Source: Streptomyces coeruleorubidus
Lineage (GTDB): Bacteria; Actinomycetota; Actinomycetes; Streptomycetales; Streptomycetaceae
NCBI RefSeq assembly: GCF_028885415.1
Contig: NZ_CP118527.1
Location: forward strand, 7,254,001 to 7,318,000
Direction: 5' to 3'
Length of the DNA stretch: 64,000 nucleotides
A model generated the notes under the pieces. The model was given only the letters and a program-made list of their open reading frames with translations. It had not been told where the DNA came from and did not search any database. Shown piece after piece: positions 1 through 9,200 of the stretch. The position numbers and the translations under genes are program-made. Every line of letters starts with the position of its first letter. Position 1 is the stretch's first letter.

Positions 1-912
1 GCGGGCCTGGTCGTGGCCACCGCGTTGCTGCTCGGCCCGGTCACCGTGTCGACCCCCGTCCTGGCGGGCGAGGCACTCGTCCTGCTCGGCGGCTTGGCGG
101 TGCTGCTCGCCGGCAACGCGTTCGTGCTGCGCTTCGGCCTCGGGCCCCTGCAACGGCTGGACCGGGCGATGGCCACCGTGGACCTGCTGCGTCCGGGCTC
201 CCGCCCGGTGGTCGCCGGACCCGCGGAGACGGCCGGGCTGATCACGACGTACAACGCGATGCTCGACCGGCTCGAGGCCGAGCGGGCCGCGGGCGCCGCC
301 CGGGCGCTGTCCGCACAGGAGAGCGAACGGCACCGGATCGCCCGGGAGCTCCACGACGAAGTCGGGCAGACTCTGACCGCCGTCCTCCTCCAGCTCAAGC
401 GCGTGGCGGACCGGGCGCCCGAGGACCTGCGCGAGGAAGTCGGCCAGGCGCAGGAGGCGACCCGGGCCGGCCTGGACGAGATCCGCCGTATCGCCCGCCG
501 GCTGCGCCCCGGCGTCCTGGAGGAACTCGGCCTGGCCAGCGCCCTGCGCTCACTCGCCGCCGAGTTCACGACCCACGGGCTGACCGTGCGCCACCACGTC
601 ACCGGCGACCTCCCCGCCCTGACCCCGGAATCGGAACTCGTCGTCTACCGAGTGGCCCAGGAAGGTCTGACCAACACCGCCCGGCACGCCGGCGCCGATC
701 GTGCCGAAATCCGCCTCCGGCCCGTCCCCGGCGGCGTCGAACTCCTCGTACGCGACAACGGCACGGGCCTCGGCGACGTCCCGGAGGGCGCCGGCATCAC
801 CGGCATGCGCGAACGTGCCCTCCTGATCGGCGCCGCCCTCACCCTCGAACCGGCCCCCGACCGGGGCACCGACGTACGCCTGCGCATACCGGTGACGGAA
901 GGAGCACGCTGA
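1..912 (+). CDS. Sensor histidine kinase, NarL/DesK type (5' end outside window)
   Basis: The frame is open from the first base, so the N-terminus lies outside the window. The visible part starts in a hydrophobic segment and runs into a HAMP-like linker. A HisKA_3 dimerisation motif follows (HRIARELHDEVGQT; phospho-accepting His codon at 352-354), then a HATPase_c domain with the N box region and a DNGTGLG glycine motif before GAGITGMRERA. These features define the class that pairs with LuxR/NarL-type regulators. The stop overlaps the ATG of the downstream response regulator (TGATG at 910-914), so the two are translationally coupled and form a cognate pair. The input signal cannot be inferred, because the sensing domain is missing. 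Confidence 0.93.
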   Translation, partial: AGLVVATALLLGPVTVSTPVLAGEALVLLGGLAVLLAGNAFVLRFGLGPLQRLDRAMATVDLLRPGSRPVVAGPAETAGLITTYNAMLDRLEAERAAGAARALSAQESERHRIARELHDEVGQTLTAVLLQLKRVADRAPEDLREEVGQAQEATRAGLDEIRRIARRLRPGVLEELGLASALRSLAAEFTTHGLTVRHHVTGDLPALTPESELVVYRVAQEGLTNTARHAGADRAEIRLRPVPGGVELLVRDNGTGLGDVPEGAGITGMRERALLIGAALTLEPAPDRGTDVRLRIPVTEGAR

Positions 913-1604
913 TGTCCACACCGGTGACGCCGGGAAGCCCGTCGACCACCACCCGGCCCCCGATCCGCGTCCTGCTCGCCGACGACCACACCCTCGTACG
1001 CCGGGGAGTGCGCCTCATCCTGGACGGGGAGCCCGACCTGACGGTCGTGGCCGAGGCCGGGGACGGGGCCGAAGCCGTCGCCCGCGCCCTGGACACCGCC
1101 GTCGACCTGGCCGTCCTGGACGTCGCCATGCCCCGCATGACCGGCCTCCAAGCGGCTCGCGAACTCTCCCGCCGCCTGCCCGCGCTGCACATCCTGATCC
1201 TGACGATGTACGACAACGAGGAGTACTTCTTCGAGGCGCTCAGGGCCGGAGCCAGCGGTTACGTCCTCAAGTCCGTCGCCGACCGCGACCTGGTCGAGGC
1301 CTGCCGGGCGGCCGTGCGCGACGAGCCGTTCATCTACCCGGGCGCCGAGCGGGCCCTCGTCCGCTCCTACCTGGAGCGGCTGCACCGGGGCGACGGCCTG
1401 CCGGAACGGGCCATCACCGAACGCGAGGAGGAGATCCTCAAGCTGGTCGCCGAGGGCCACACCTCGAAGGAGATCGGCGAACTCCTCTTCATCAGCGCCA
1501 AGACGGTCGAACGCCACCGCGCCAATCTCCTGCAGAAGCTCGGCATGCGCGACCGTCTGGAGCTGACCAGGTACGCGATCCGCGCCGGTCTCATAGAGGC
1601 GTGA
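912..1604 (+). CDS. LuxR/NarL-family response regulator
   Basis: 230 residues. The receiver domain (about 18-135) carries the acidic pair in LLADDH, the phosphorylatable Asp70 in LDVAMPRMTG, and the conserved Lys in YVLKS. The C-terminal LuxR helix-turn-helix (about 168-215) shows the usual ITEREEEILKLVAEG...SAKTVERHRANLLQKLG signature. It overlaps the upstream kinase by one base and is its likely partner. Target genes are unknown; nothing next to it is an obvious regulon member. No terminator was recognised in the 28 bp before the remnant gene that follows on the other strand. Confidence 0.95.
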   Translation: MSTPVTPGSPSTTTRPPIRVLLADDHTLVRRGVRLILDGEPDLTVVAEAGDGAEAVARALDTAVDLAVLDVAMPRMTGLQAARELSRRLPALHILILTMYDNEEYFFEALRAGASGYVLKSVADRDLVEACRAAVRDEPFIYPGAERALVRSYLERLHRGDGLPERAITEREEEILKLVAEGHTSKEIGELLFISAKTVERHRANLLQKLGMRDRLELTRYAIRAGLIEA

Positions 1605-1632
1605 GCCTCTCAGAAGGTGCGTTCGGCCGCCT

Positions 1633-1905
1633 TCACGCGCTGCGCTGCCTCCAGCGCGGCGCGCAGCTCTCGATGACCGGCGCGAAGGCCCGGGTGACCA
1701 GCAGCGGCCCGTAGAAGTTGGTCTCCAGATCCCTGCGCACGTCGTCCATCGGGGAGTCGAGGTACGAGGCGCCGGCGTTGTTGATCAGGATGGTGACGTC
1801 CTGGGCCCGCTTGGCGGCGGCTGCCACGGATGCCGGGTCGGTGACGTCGAGCGCCAGCGGAACGGCATCGGGGTGCGTCACCGGAAACCGATCGGTTTCA
1901 CCCAC
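1633..1905 (-). pseudogene. Short-chain dehydrogenase/reductase remnant
   Basis: About 90 codons retain the middle of a classical SDR: LDVTDPASV (adenine-ring Asp region), ILINNAG (the NNAG motif) and ETNFYGPLLVTRAF (active-site Asn helix). The N-terminal GxxxGxG cofactor loop and the C-terminal Ser and YxxxK catalytic residues are absent, so the fragment cannot be an active enzyme. Its first codons are built from the operator-like palindrome at 1884-1899, which suggests a deletion fused the promoter region to an internal codon. At the other end the frame breaks, and a short coding-like tail (ELRAALEAAQRVKAAERTF) continues in another frame to about position 1613. Confidence 0.7.
1884..1899. 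promoter_or_regulatory. Operator-like palindrome, second copy (TetR site)
   Basis: GAAACCGATCGGTTTC is a perfect 16-bp palindrome, identical to the core of the palindrome upstream of the neighbouring TetR gene (2557-2574). A further half-site, AAACCGATC, lies at 1909-1917. It now falls within the first codons of the SDR remnant. I infer that it once controlled the promoter of the SDR gene. Confidence 0.6.
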
Positions 1906-1956
1906 AGTAAACCGATCAAGCCCTCCAGGCCGTGGCGAACGCCTGTGAGGGATGTG

Positions 1957-2526
1957 TCAGCGCATGCCCGCCGCATCGAGCAGGGTGGTCACGGTGGGCG
2001 CGATGAGCCCTGTCAGCTTGTCGGCTCCGATCCCCGCACGGGCACTGGCGCCGTCGAAGACCAAGCTGAGCTGCCGGGCCAGCAGGTCGGGGTTGCCCGC
2101 CCCGCCCTGTTCGGCCTCGGAACGGAAGAACTCCGTCAGGCTCGCCTTGATCCGGTGGGCCACCCGGCTCGCGGGGTGGTTCTGATCCTTCAGCTCGATC
2201 TGCACAGCCAGGTACCGGCAGCCTCGGAACTCCGGCGCACCCGACTGCGACTCCACCTGCTCGAAGACGTGCAGGATCCGCTCGCGGGGTGACCGTGCGT
2301 CGTCCGCCGCGGGCAGGAGGGTCGCCACGAAGGCGGAGGCACGCTCCTCCAGGCTCACCGCCAGCAGTTCGTCCTTGCTCTCGAACAGCTGGTACAGGGA
2401 GCGCTTCGACACCCCCGCCGCCTTGCACAGCGCCTCGACGCCGATGCCGACACCGTCCCGGTAGGTGAGCGTGGCCGCGGCCTCCAGCAGCCGCTCTCTG
2501 GTGCTCGGCTTCACTTCTGTCGTCAT
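1957..2526 (-). CDS. TetR/AcrR-family transcriptional regulator
   Basis: 189 residues. The N-terminal TetR helix-turn-helix (about 8-60) includes GVGIGVEALCKAAGVSKRSLYQLFESKDELL, followed by an all-helical ligand/dimerisation domain. The ATG is preceded by no strong Shine-Dalgarno sequence. A perfect 18-bp palindrome lies 31 bp upstream of the start, which fits autorepression, and a second copy lies just beyond the gene's 3' end in the SDR remnant. Classical arrangement would be a TetR repressor controlling an adjacent SDR oxidoreductase and itself; the target gene is now broken, so the regulator may be an orphan or act elsewhere. Confidence 0.92.
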   Translation of the reverse strand: MTTEVKPSTRERLLEAAATLTYRDGVGIGVEALCKAAGVSKRSLYQLFESKDELLAVSLEERASAFVATLLPAADDARSPRERILHVFEQVESQSGAPEFRGCRYLAVQIELKDQNHPASRVAHRIKASLTEFFRSEAEQGGAGNPDLLARQLSLVFDGASARAGIGADKLTGLIAPTVTTLLDAAGMR

Positions 2527-2556
2527 GCTGCGAGATTAACTCGATGCGGACAAAAT

Positions 2557-2574
2557 GAAAACCGATCGGTTTTC
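2557..2574. promoter_or_regulatory. Operator palindrome upstream of the TetR gene
   Basis: GAAAACCGATCGGTTTTC is a perfect 18-bp inverted repeat with no spacer, 31 bp upstream of the TetR start codon. Its core is repeated exactly at 1884-1899. The AT-rich arms stand out in this GC-rich DNA. Confidence 0.7.
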
Positions 2575-2597
2575 AGGGTGTGCGGGGGCGGTTTCCG

Positions 2598-2970
2598 CTA
2601 TGCCGGGGCGGCGGTTTTCCCGGGTTTCGTCTCGACCGGGATGCGATGCAACCCCCTGCGGTCGTACCAACCGGTCATGCCGAAGCCGAACATCGCGGCC
2701 ACCGCGAGGCCGACGGCCATCATCACCCAGCCCCGGGTCAGGCGACTCCGCGAGGAAGCGGTAGAAGCCGGGCAGCGCCTCGATGGGGGTGGTGGCGCCG
2801 GCCGTCGGCACCGCCATCCCGATGAAGACCAGCGTGACCACCAGCATGCCGGGCGTGCCGAAGACCGCGAGGAGGGCGAGCGCACCGATGCCGCAGACCG
2901 CGATGGCGCACACCGAGTACAGCCACAGCAGCGGCAGATGGGCGGCGTCCATCCCCATGAGGCCGACCGT
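2598..2970 (-). pseudogene. DUF3533/YhgE-like membrane protein remnant
   Basis: Only the C-terminal part of a multi-spanning membrane protein is present, split over two frames. One frame (ending at about 2755) reads LPLLWLYSVCAIAVCGIGAL...FGTPGMLVVTLVFIGMAVPTAGATTPIEALPGFYRF, typical of the pore-side region of this family. The last helix, GWVMMAVGLAVAAMFGFGMTG, plus a WYDRRGLHRI tail, continue in another frame to a stop at 2598. The large periplasmic N-terminal domain is missing, and an internal deletion changed the frame. The upstream junction at about 2970 abuts another remnant directly. Family name is from memory of these motifs. Confidence 0.6.
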
Positions 2971-3360
2971 TGGTCTGCTGGGTGCCGGCCAGGGCGGCGC
3001 TCCACGCCTTGACCACGGGCCGTCCCAGCTGCTCGGTGATCCACAGGCTCTCCACCTGTCCGTTGTTCACCGCGTCGATGCGCCCGTTGAGGTGCGGGTA
3101 GTAGTCGGAGGTGTCGACGACCACCGTCTCGCCGGGTACGGAGGGGAGCTGACCGGCCAGTTCCGGGACCCGGTGGAAGGGGACGGACAGGATGATCACG
3201 TCCTTGTCCTGGACGGCGGCGGCAGGCGTCGCCGCCCGGGTTCCGAACTCCAGCACGCCGGCCGGGACGACCTCGGGGCCCCGGGCGTCCGCCACCTGCA
3301 CGTCGTGACCGGCCGCGCTGAGCTCGCGCGCCAGATTCCCCCCGATCGCCCCTGCACGTC
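2971..3360 (-). pseudogene. NADPH-dependent F420 reductase-like remnant
   Basis: The reading frame holds AGAIGGNLARELSAAGHDV (dinucleotide-binding loop, lacking its first beta strand), then DVIILSVPF, PGETVVVDTSDYYPH and VVKAWSAALAG, which resemble F420-dependent NADP oxidoreductase/ProC-like proteins. The N-terminus is cut immediately before the GxGxxG loop. The C-terminus ends abruptly after AGTQQTNG, where the sequence jumps into the DUF3533-like remnant. Both ends are therefore truncated and the product would be non-functional. Confidence 0.65.
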
Positions 3361-3386
3361 GGCTCCCCGGGTGTCCCGGCAGTCGA

Positions 3387-3692
3387 CTATGAGGAGCGGC
3401 CCGTGGCCCACGCCTCGTCGTCCCGCTCGCGGTATCCGCTCTCGACGAGCGTGCGCAGACGGCCGAGTGACTCCTCGTCGGTGGCGCCGGTGCCGCTGAT
3501 CCAGGCAACGGAAATCGCCGCGAGGAACCGGTCGTAGCTCTTCACCGACGGGCGCCTCGGAGGGGTCGCCGAGCGGGGCGATGTCCGCCTGGCGGGCCAC
3601 CAGGTAGGCCCTCCCGCCTTTCGCGACCCGACCAAAAACGGAGGCTGCCTCCGTACGCACTTCACGCTGAAGCGGGGGCAGCATCCGGTCAA
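3387..3692 (-). pseudogene. Unidentified decayed ORF
   Basis: A short frame on the minus strand contains a coding-like stretch (SYDRFLAAISVAWISGTGATDEESLGRLRTL...ERDDEAWA) with normal amino-acid composition, preceded by a low-quality Arg/Pro-rich part. I recognise no family. It lies between two other remnants and lacks a convincing start, so I read it as another piece of a degraded locus rather than a gene. Confidence 0.35.
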
Positions 3693-3707
3693 CTCGAAGC
3701 AGCCACG

Positions 3708-4448
3708 TCAGATGGCCGGGCGCGCCTCCCGTGTCCGAAGCCTGCGGGCGAGCAGGCCCAGCAGTACGGCGTTGAACAGCCCGGACAAGGCGGCACCGGC
3801 CGAGAAGACCAACGGACTGAGCCAGTCGAGCGAGGAGGCCCATTCGACGGGTGTTGCCACCGCGAAGGCGAGGATACTGAGCGGCGCCGTGGCCATGAGC
3901 GGCCAGATCCCTGCGAACCCCGGGTCCGGCGACAGGTACACGGCGTACAGGAAGAACCCCAGCGCCGCCGCGACCACCGCGAGGTACCCGCGCGCGAGCC
4001 AGTTGTCCACCGCGGGCGTCAGAAGGGCCCGAATTCTTTGCGGGCGGAGGCGCGCAGAGCGCGTCATGTCCGTTCCCTCCTGTTCGCAGGGGTCCGGGAC
4101 ACGCGGGGTGGGTTCATGCGCGCCGGCCGGTGCGGGGGTCGCGGACCTCGCGGCGAGGGCGCCCAGCACGGCGGCGTTCACGAGGGCGCACAGGAGCAGC
4201 CATACGGCCCAGAAGCCGGTGGAGAGCACCTCGGCCGCCCCGCCGCTCTCGGTGCCGGGACCGAAGGGGAGGGCCACGCTCAGGAAGGAGAGAGGTGCCG
4301 TGAGCATCAGGGGGTCGGGGGCGAAGCCGCTGTCCGGGAAGAGGAGCACGACCAGGACGGATGCGGCGAACGCGGCCAGATAGCCCCTGGAGAGCCAGTT
4401 GCCCGTGGCAAACGCAAGGAGTCGGCGCGGGCGGGAGGCGTTCGGCAT
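3708..4448 (-). CDS. Tandem-duplicated SCO4225-like membrane protein (fusion)
   Basis: 246 residues from the ATG at 4448, which has GAAGGGA six bases upstream. The protein is two copies of one small membrane module. Copy 1 has NWLSRGYLAAF...LMLTAPLSFLSVALPFGP...LVNAAVLGALAAR; copy 2 has NWLARGYLAVV...PLMATAPLSILAFAVATP...LFNAVLLGLLARR. Each has about three hydrophobic segments. Between them an in-frame AGGAGGGA-N6-ATG (4065-4081) looks like the intact start of an originally separate second gene. The likely history is tandem gene duplication followed by loss of the first stop codon; the second half may still be translated alone. Function unknown. Confidence 0.75.
   Translation of the reverse strand: MPNASRPRRLLAFATGNWLSRGYLAAFAASVLVVLLFPDSGFAPDPLMLTAPLSFLSVALPFGPGTESGGAAEVLSTGFWAVWLLLCALVNAAVLGALAARSATPAPAGAHEPTPRVPDPCEQEGTDMTRSARLRPQRIRALLTPAVDNWLARGYLAVVAAALGFFLYAVYLSPDPGFAGIWPLMATAPLSILAFAVATPVEWASSLDWLSPLVFSAGAALSGLFNAVLLGLLARRLRTREARPAI
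4065..4081 (-). promoter_or_regulatory. Buried in-frame Shine-Dalgarno and ATG
   Basis: On the minus strand AGGAGGGA is followed by six bases and ATG, giving an almost perfect ribosome-binding site inside the fused membrane-protein gene, exactly at the boundary between its two homologous halves. Initiation here would give a 119-residue product ending at 3708. Confidence 0.6.
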
Positions 4449-4603
4449 CGAGGGTCCCTTCGGGTACGTCCGGGTCGGTGATCCACGGTGGACCGGAGGG
4501 CGCGCTCGGGCATGAGTACGGGTACTCATCGGCAGGCAGGATCAGAGGCCGCTGGTCCTCAGGGCGCTCCTGCCCGGGGCACCCCCAGCCCCGACCCTCG
4601 GCG

Positions 4604-6034
4604 TCACAGCGTGGCGCGCAGGTGGCTGACCGTGACGAAGTGGTAGCCGCGGGCGGTGAGGGTGCGCAGGATCTCGGGGACGGCCGCGACCGAGGTGGCG
4701 TGGATGTCGTGCAGGAGGACGACATCGTTGGGCTGAGCCTTGGTGATGACGGTCCGGGCCACCTTGGCGGGGTCGCGGTACTTCCAGTCCTCGGTGTCGA
4801 CGTCCCACAGCACCGGCGAGAGGGTGGTGGCGGCCCTGACGGTGCGGTTGACGGCGCCGTAGGGCGGGCGGAAGAGGGTGGGGGTCTTGCCGGTGGCGGC
4901 CTTGATGGCGGCGCTGGTGCGGCCCAGCTGGGAGGCGACCTGCTGCGAGCTGAGCCGGGTGAGGTCGGGGTGGTTCCAGGAGTGGTTGCCGATCTCGTGG
5001 CCGGCCTTCGCCTCGGCGCGGATGAGGTCGGGGTGGGCGGCGACGTTCTGGCCGACGGCGAAGAAGGTGACGCGCGCCTTGTACTGGGCGAGGTGGGTCA
5101 GCAGGGTCGAGGTCTCGGGAACGGCGGGTCCGTCGTCGAAGGTCAGGGCGATGCACTTGACCTTCTTGCAGTCGGCGTCGTCGTCGCCGGAGGCGGTGTG
5201 GGTGGGGACGGCCGGGGCGGGGATGTGCGGCGCGCCCAGGTCGAGTGAACGGCTGGGGCTCACGGTCTGCCGCTGTGCGCGCTTGCCGAACGCGGACAGC
5301 CATGGCGTGATCGTCTTCTTGGTGATGGTCACCGTCTGGGCTCCGGCGGCCGGAACTCCCACGTCGCCGCGGTCGAAGTGCACCCGCAGTCCGCCGTCGG
5401 CGGTGAACGCCATGTCGTACAGGGCGGCGTCGCGGGTGTCCGGGTCGGAGAACTTGTCGTCCAGGGCGGCTGCATCCACGCCCTCCCGGTCCTTGAGCTG
5501 ATCCTTCAAGGCGGCGACGAAGGCGTCCCGGGAGCCGTCGGCGACGAGTCCGAGTGTCGTGCGGTAGGCGCCGGCCTTGCCGTCGTACCAGTACGTGCTG
5601 GCGGACAGCCCGTCGCCCGCCGCACTCTGGTCCAGGGTGGTGAGGCGGACGCCGAGCACGTCGCCGGAGGCGACCAGGAACTGGTGGCTGATGTTGAGCT
5701 CGCGGCCGCCCGCGCCGCCCGAACCCGTGCACCCCCCCGAGCGGAAGGTAGCCAGGCGCCGCTCCACGTCCTTCTTCATCGCGGCCGTCATCGCCTCCGC
5801 GCCCGGCACGTCCGGGTAGCTGGTCGCGAACGGGCAGGAGCCGCTCTCGCTGCTGTCGCTGACGATCTCCAGGCCCTTGATCTTCGACGGGTCGACCGTC
5901 CGGGCCGGGGACGGCGACGAACCGGGCCGGGCGCCGTCGGCTGCCGTGACCGGCGGTTCGGACGTGCCGTGCGCACAGGCCGAGGTGAGCGAGCCGAGCA
6001 GCAGGAGGGCAGGGAGCAGGGTGTGAGAGCGCAT
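4604..6034 (-). CDS. Lipoprotein polysaccharide deacetylase (NodB domain)
   Basis: 476 residues. The signal peptide ends in a lipobox (LTSAC, Cys20), so the enzyme should be membrane-anchored outside the cell. Residues about 55-255 form a domain like the DUF3298/RsiV-type domain often found before NodB in Gram-positive deacetylases. The NodB domain (about 290-476) keeps the metal and catalytic residues: TFDDGP (Asp300, Asp301), HSWNH (His351, His355), RPPYG (Arg389) and LLHDIH (His442). It should remove N-acetyl groups from peptidoglycan or another GlcNAc polymer, using a divalent metal. It is monocistronic, with a 196-bp upstream region holding a 10-bp inverted repeat (6036-6045 and 6137-6146). 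Confidence 0.9.
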   Translation of the reverse strand: MRSHTLLPALLLLGSLTSACAHGTSEPPVTAADGARPGSSPSPARTVDPSKIKGLEIVSDSSESGSCPFATSYPDVPGAEAMTAAMKKDVERRLATFRSGGCTGSGGAGGRELNISHQFLVASGDVLGVRLTTLDQSAAGDGLSASTYWYDGKAGAYRTTLGLVADGSRDAFVAALKDQLKDREGVDAAALDDKFSDPDTRDAALYDMAFTADGGLRVHFDRGDVGVPAAGAQTVTITKKTITPWLSAFGKRAQRQTVSPSRSLDLGAPHIPAPAVPTHTASGDDDADCKKVKCIALTFDDGPAVPETSTLLTHLAQYKARVTFFAVGQNVAAHPDLIRAEAKAGHEIGNHSWNHPDLTRLSSQQVASQLGRTSAAIKAATGKTPTLFRPPYGAVNRTVRAATTLSPVLWDVDTEDWKYRDPAKVARTVITKAQPNDVVLLHDIHATSVAAVPEILRTLTARGYHFVTVSHLRATL

Positions 6035-6035
6035 G

Positions 6036-6146
6036 TGACCAGAACCTGAGGAGAGGAGACCTTCCGGGCGTCGCGGACCGGACGCCGGCCGGCCGCCGCG
6101 TCCGAGGGACGCCGACGGCCGTTGTGATCTCCGATCGTTCTGGTCA
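6036..6146. repeat. Spaced 10-bp inverted repeat upstream of the deacetylase
   Basis: TGACCAGAAC at 6036-6045 is matched by its exact reverse complement GTTCTGGTCA at 6137-6146. The pair flanks the promoter region of the deacetylase gene, whose start is at 6034. It could be a pair of regulator half-sites or a long-range stem in the leader; the sequence alone does not decide. Confidence 0.35.
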
Positions 6147-6230
6147 GGGGCGTTTTTCAGCGAGCCCGGGGGGCACCGTGAACAATTTCAGGGCCGGATC
6201 CGGCGGTACTCTGTCCCCTTTTATGCGGGT

Positions 6231-9200
6231 TCAGCGCGCTGCTGGGCAGACCTGCCGGTACGGCGAGTCGGGGACGTACCGCCGCCACTGCACCCGGGTG
6301 AGTCCGCCCCCGGCGCGTTCGCAGATGGCGCGGACGGCCGCGTCGGGGGCGATGGGGCGGCGTTGCAGCACCACGTTCGGGCTGGTGGCGTAGAGCATGC
6401 CGTCGTTCCCTCCGAAGGCGAGCGAGCGGATCTCGTCCCCGGCCGTGGGCAGGTCGCCGCCGAGCAGTCGCTGCCCGGCGGTGTCCCACAGCCGGAGGGT
6501 CCCGTCGGCTCCCCCTACGGCGAGGGTGCCGCCGTCGGAGGAGAAGGCCAGCGCGCCCACGGCCTCGGTCTGGCTGCTCGGGGCCGTGTCGGCGGTGCCG
6601 GTCAGGACGCCCGTGGTGTGCCGCAGGTCGCCGTCCCAGAGGGTCACGTGCCCGGTGACGTCGCCCACGGCGAGCCGGGTGCCGTCGGGGCTGAAGGCGA
6701 GCGCGGTGACCTCACGGCCGTCGGCGAGCGCCCACCCGGTGACCTTGCCGGAGGACAGGTCGGCGTACTGGTCGGCGGAGCCGACGAGGAGCCGTCCGTC
6801 CGGCCGCACGGCCACGCCCTGCCCGAAGAGGCCGTGCAGGGTTCGGGACGTGCGATGGGTCCGGGTGTCCCAGACCTCCGCCGCCTCGCCATCACCCGCG
6901 GAGCGCGCGGCCAGCAGTGTGCGCCCGTCGGCGCCCAGGGCGAGCGCGGACACGGGGCGGTCGGCCGCTCCGGAGGTGGTGAAGCTCGTACGGACCGTGC
7001 GGTCCCGTACGTCCCACACCGTGAAGCGCAGCCGCAGGGAGCCGCCCGAGGAGGTGGTGTCGGCGACGGCGAGCGTCCGGCCGTCCGGGCTGAAGGCAAG
7101 CAGCGGGGTTTCGTCGCCGGTGAGGCTCGGCAAGGGGCCGAGCGTGCTCCGGGCGAGGACGGCGCCGGTGCCGGTGGAGCGCAGGTCGAGGCGGTAGCCG
7201 CCCCCCGACCGGGTGGCGGTGGCGAGGGTGGTGCCGTCGGGGGCGAGGAGCGTGGCGTCGGCCGGGGTGCTCTGCCAGTGTGCGGCGAGGCGGTCGGTGA
7301 GGTCGAGGGTGTGGACGGTGGCGCGGTCGAGGTAGCGCAGGATGCGGCGGCCGTGGTCCGGGGTCCACGTCAGCCCTGTGACCTCCGCGCCGGCCAGCGG
7401 CCGGTGGAAGACCTGCCCGCCCCCCGACGCCAGCTGCCATACGGCGATCTCCTGGTCGTCGGTGGTGGCGAGGAACTCCCCGTCGGGCGAGAGGTCGGCC
7501 TGGGCGAACCCGGTCGTGCCGCCGCTGGCGAAGTCGGCGACGACACGCCCACTGCCGACGTCCCAGACGGTGGCCGCCGTCCCGTGGACCGAGGCCAGCC
7601 GCCTGCCGTCCGCGCTGAGGCGCAGCAGGCGGTCCCCGCCGTCCGCTCCCGAGCCGGTGCCGCACACGGTCTTGTCCGCCTTCTGCCAGGCGCCGGGCAC
7701 CTGCCTGCCGCGCACGGTGTCCCACACCTGGGGCGGGCTCTCGGCAGGGCAGAGAGCGGCCAGACGCCCGCCCCGGCCGAGGGCCGCCGTGGTGAGACTG
7801 CGGGAGACACCGGTGGTGAAGAGGACCTTGCCGTTCTCCGTCCGGCGGACCTGCACCTGCCCGGGCCTGTCGAACGGCTGGATGAGGTACGCGTCTCCGC
7901 CGGGCGCGGTCGCCCCGAGCTCTGCATCGCCCAGATCGGCGACGGATCTCCCCTCGGGGAGGTTCCACAGGGTGTCGCTGGCCGACCCGGTCACGACGAG
8001 GAACCGCCCACCAGGGCCGACGCCGGTCGCCTCCGAGTCGCTCGGCAGGTGGTAGGCGCCGGTACGGCGGTGATCGGCCACGTTCCAGGCGGTGACGCGG
8101 CCGCCGTCGGCCCTGAGCAGGGTCCGGCCCTGGTCGGTGAGGAAGCGCCGGACGTTCTGGCCGGTCTGCGGGTCGGTGAAGGCGTCCCGTTCCGGCTGGG
8201 CGAGCGAGCCCAGCAGGGCCGAGCGGGACTCGGTGAGCGGGGCGGTCCGCCACGCTGCGGCGCCGAGCAGGGACGCGGTACGGGGGTCGGTGGCGCGCAG
8301 GCTCTCGGCGACGGTGGCCAGGCGGCGGGCGGTGGCCTTCGCTGCCTCTTCCTCGCCCACCCGGTCGCGCTGCCAGGCGACGAGTCCCGCGGTCAGCGCG
8401 AGCACGAGGAACACGCAGAGACCGATGGCGAGGGCCCGTGTGCGGCGGGCGGCGCGCGTCCCGGCGTCCCGCTCGGCGTCACGGGCCGCGGCCGAGGCGG
8501 TCAGGAAGGCCCACTCCAGCCGGGTGAGGTCGTCGTTCCCCTCTCTCTGGTTCTCCTCGCTCTCCTGTTGTTTCTCCTGCTGCCTGCCGAACAGCTCCTC
8601 GGCGCGATCCAGCCGTGCCCCCCGCAACAGCGCGCCGGGGTCACGGTCCAGCTCCTCCCAGGTCCGGGCGGCCTCGCCGAGGACCCGCTGGGCGCGCAGC
8701 CGCTCCCGGCTCTCCTCGATCCAGCCGGCGAGCCGCGGCCACCCGGTGATCAGGGCCTCGTGGGCGAGTTCGACGGTGTCGCCGTCCAGGGTGACCAGGC
8801 GGGCGGCGGCCAGTCGTTCCAGGACGTCGAGCGCGCCCGGTCCCAGCTCGGCACGGGACGCCGGGCGGCGCGTGTCGGCCGTGCGGTCCCCCGGGGCGAT
8901 CAGCCGCAGCAGGATGCGCCGGGCCGTACGGGCCTGGCTCTGGTCCAGTTCGCCGTAGACCTGCTCGGCGGTGGCGGCGATCGCCCCGCGCACGCCGCCC
9001 GTCTCCTCGTACGTGGCCAGCGTCAGCGTGCGGCCCCGGCGACGGCGCCAGGTCTCCAGCAGGGCGTGCGAGAGCATCGGCAGCGCGCCCGGCCGGTCAC
9101 CGACCTCCTCGATGATCCGCGCGGTCAGCACCCGCTCCACGTTGAGCCCCGCGGCAGTGGCGGGACCGGTGACGACCTCCCGCAGCTCCTCCCCGCTCAT

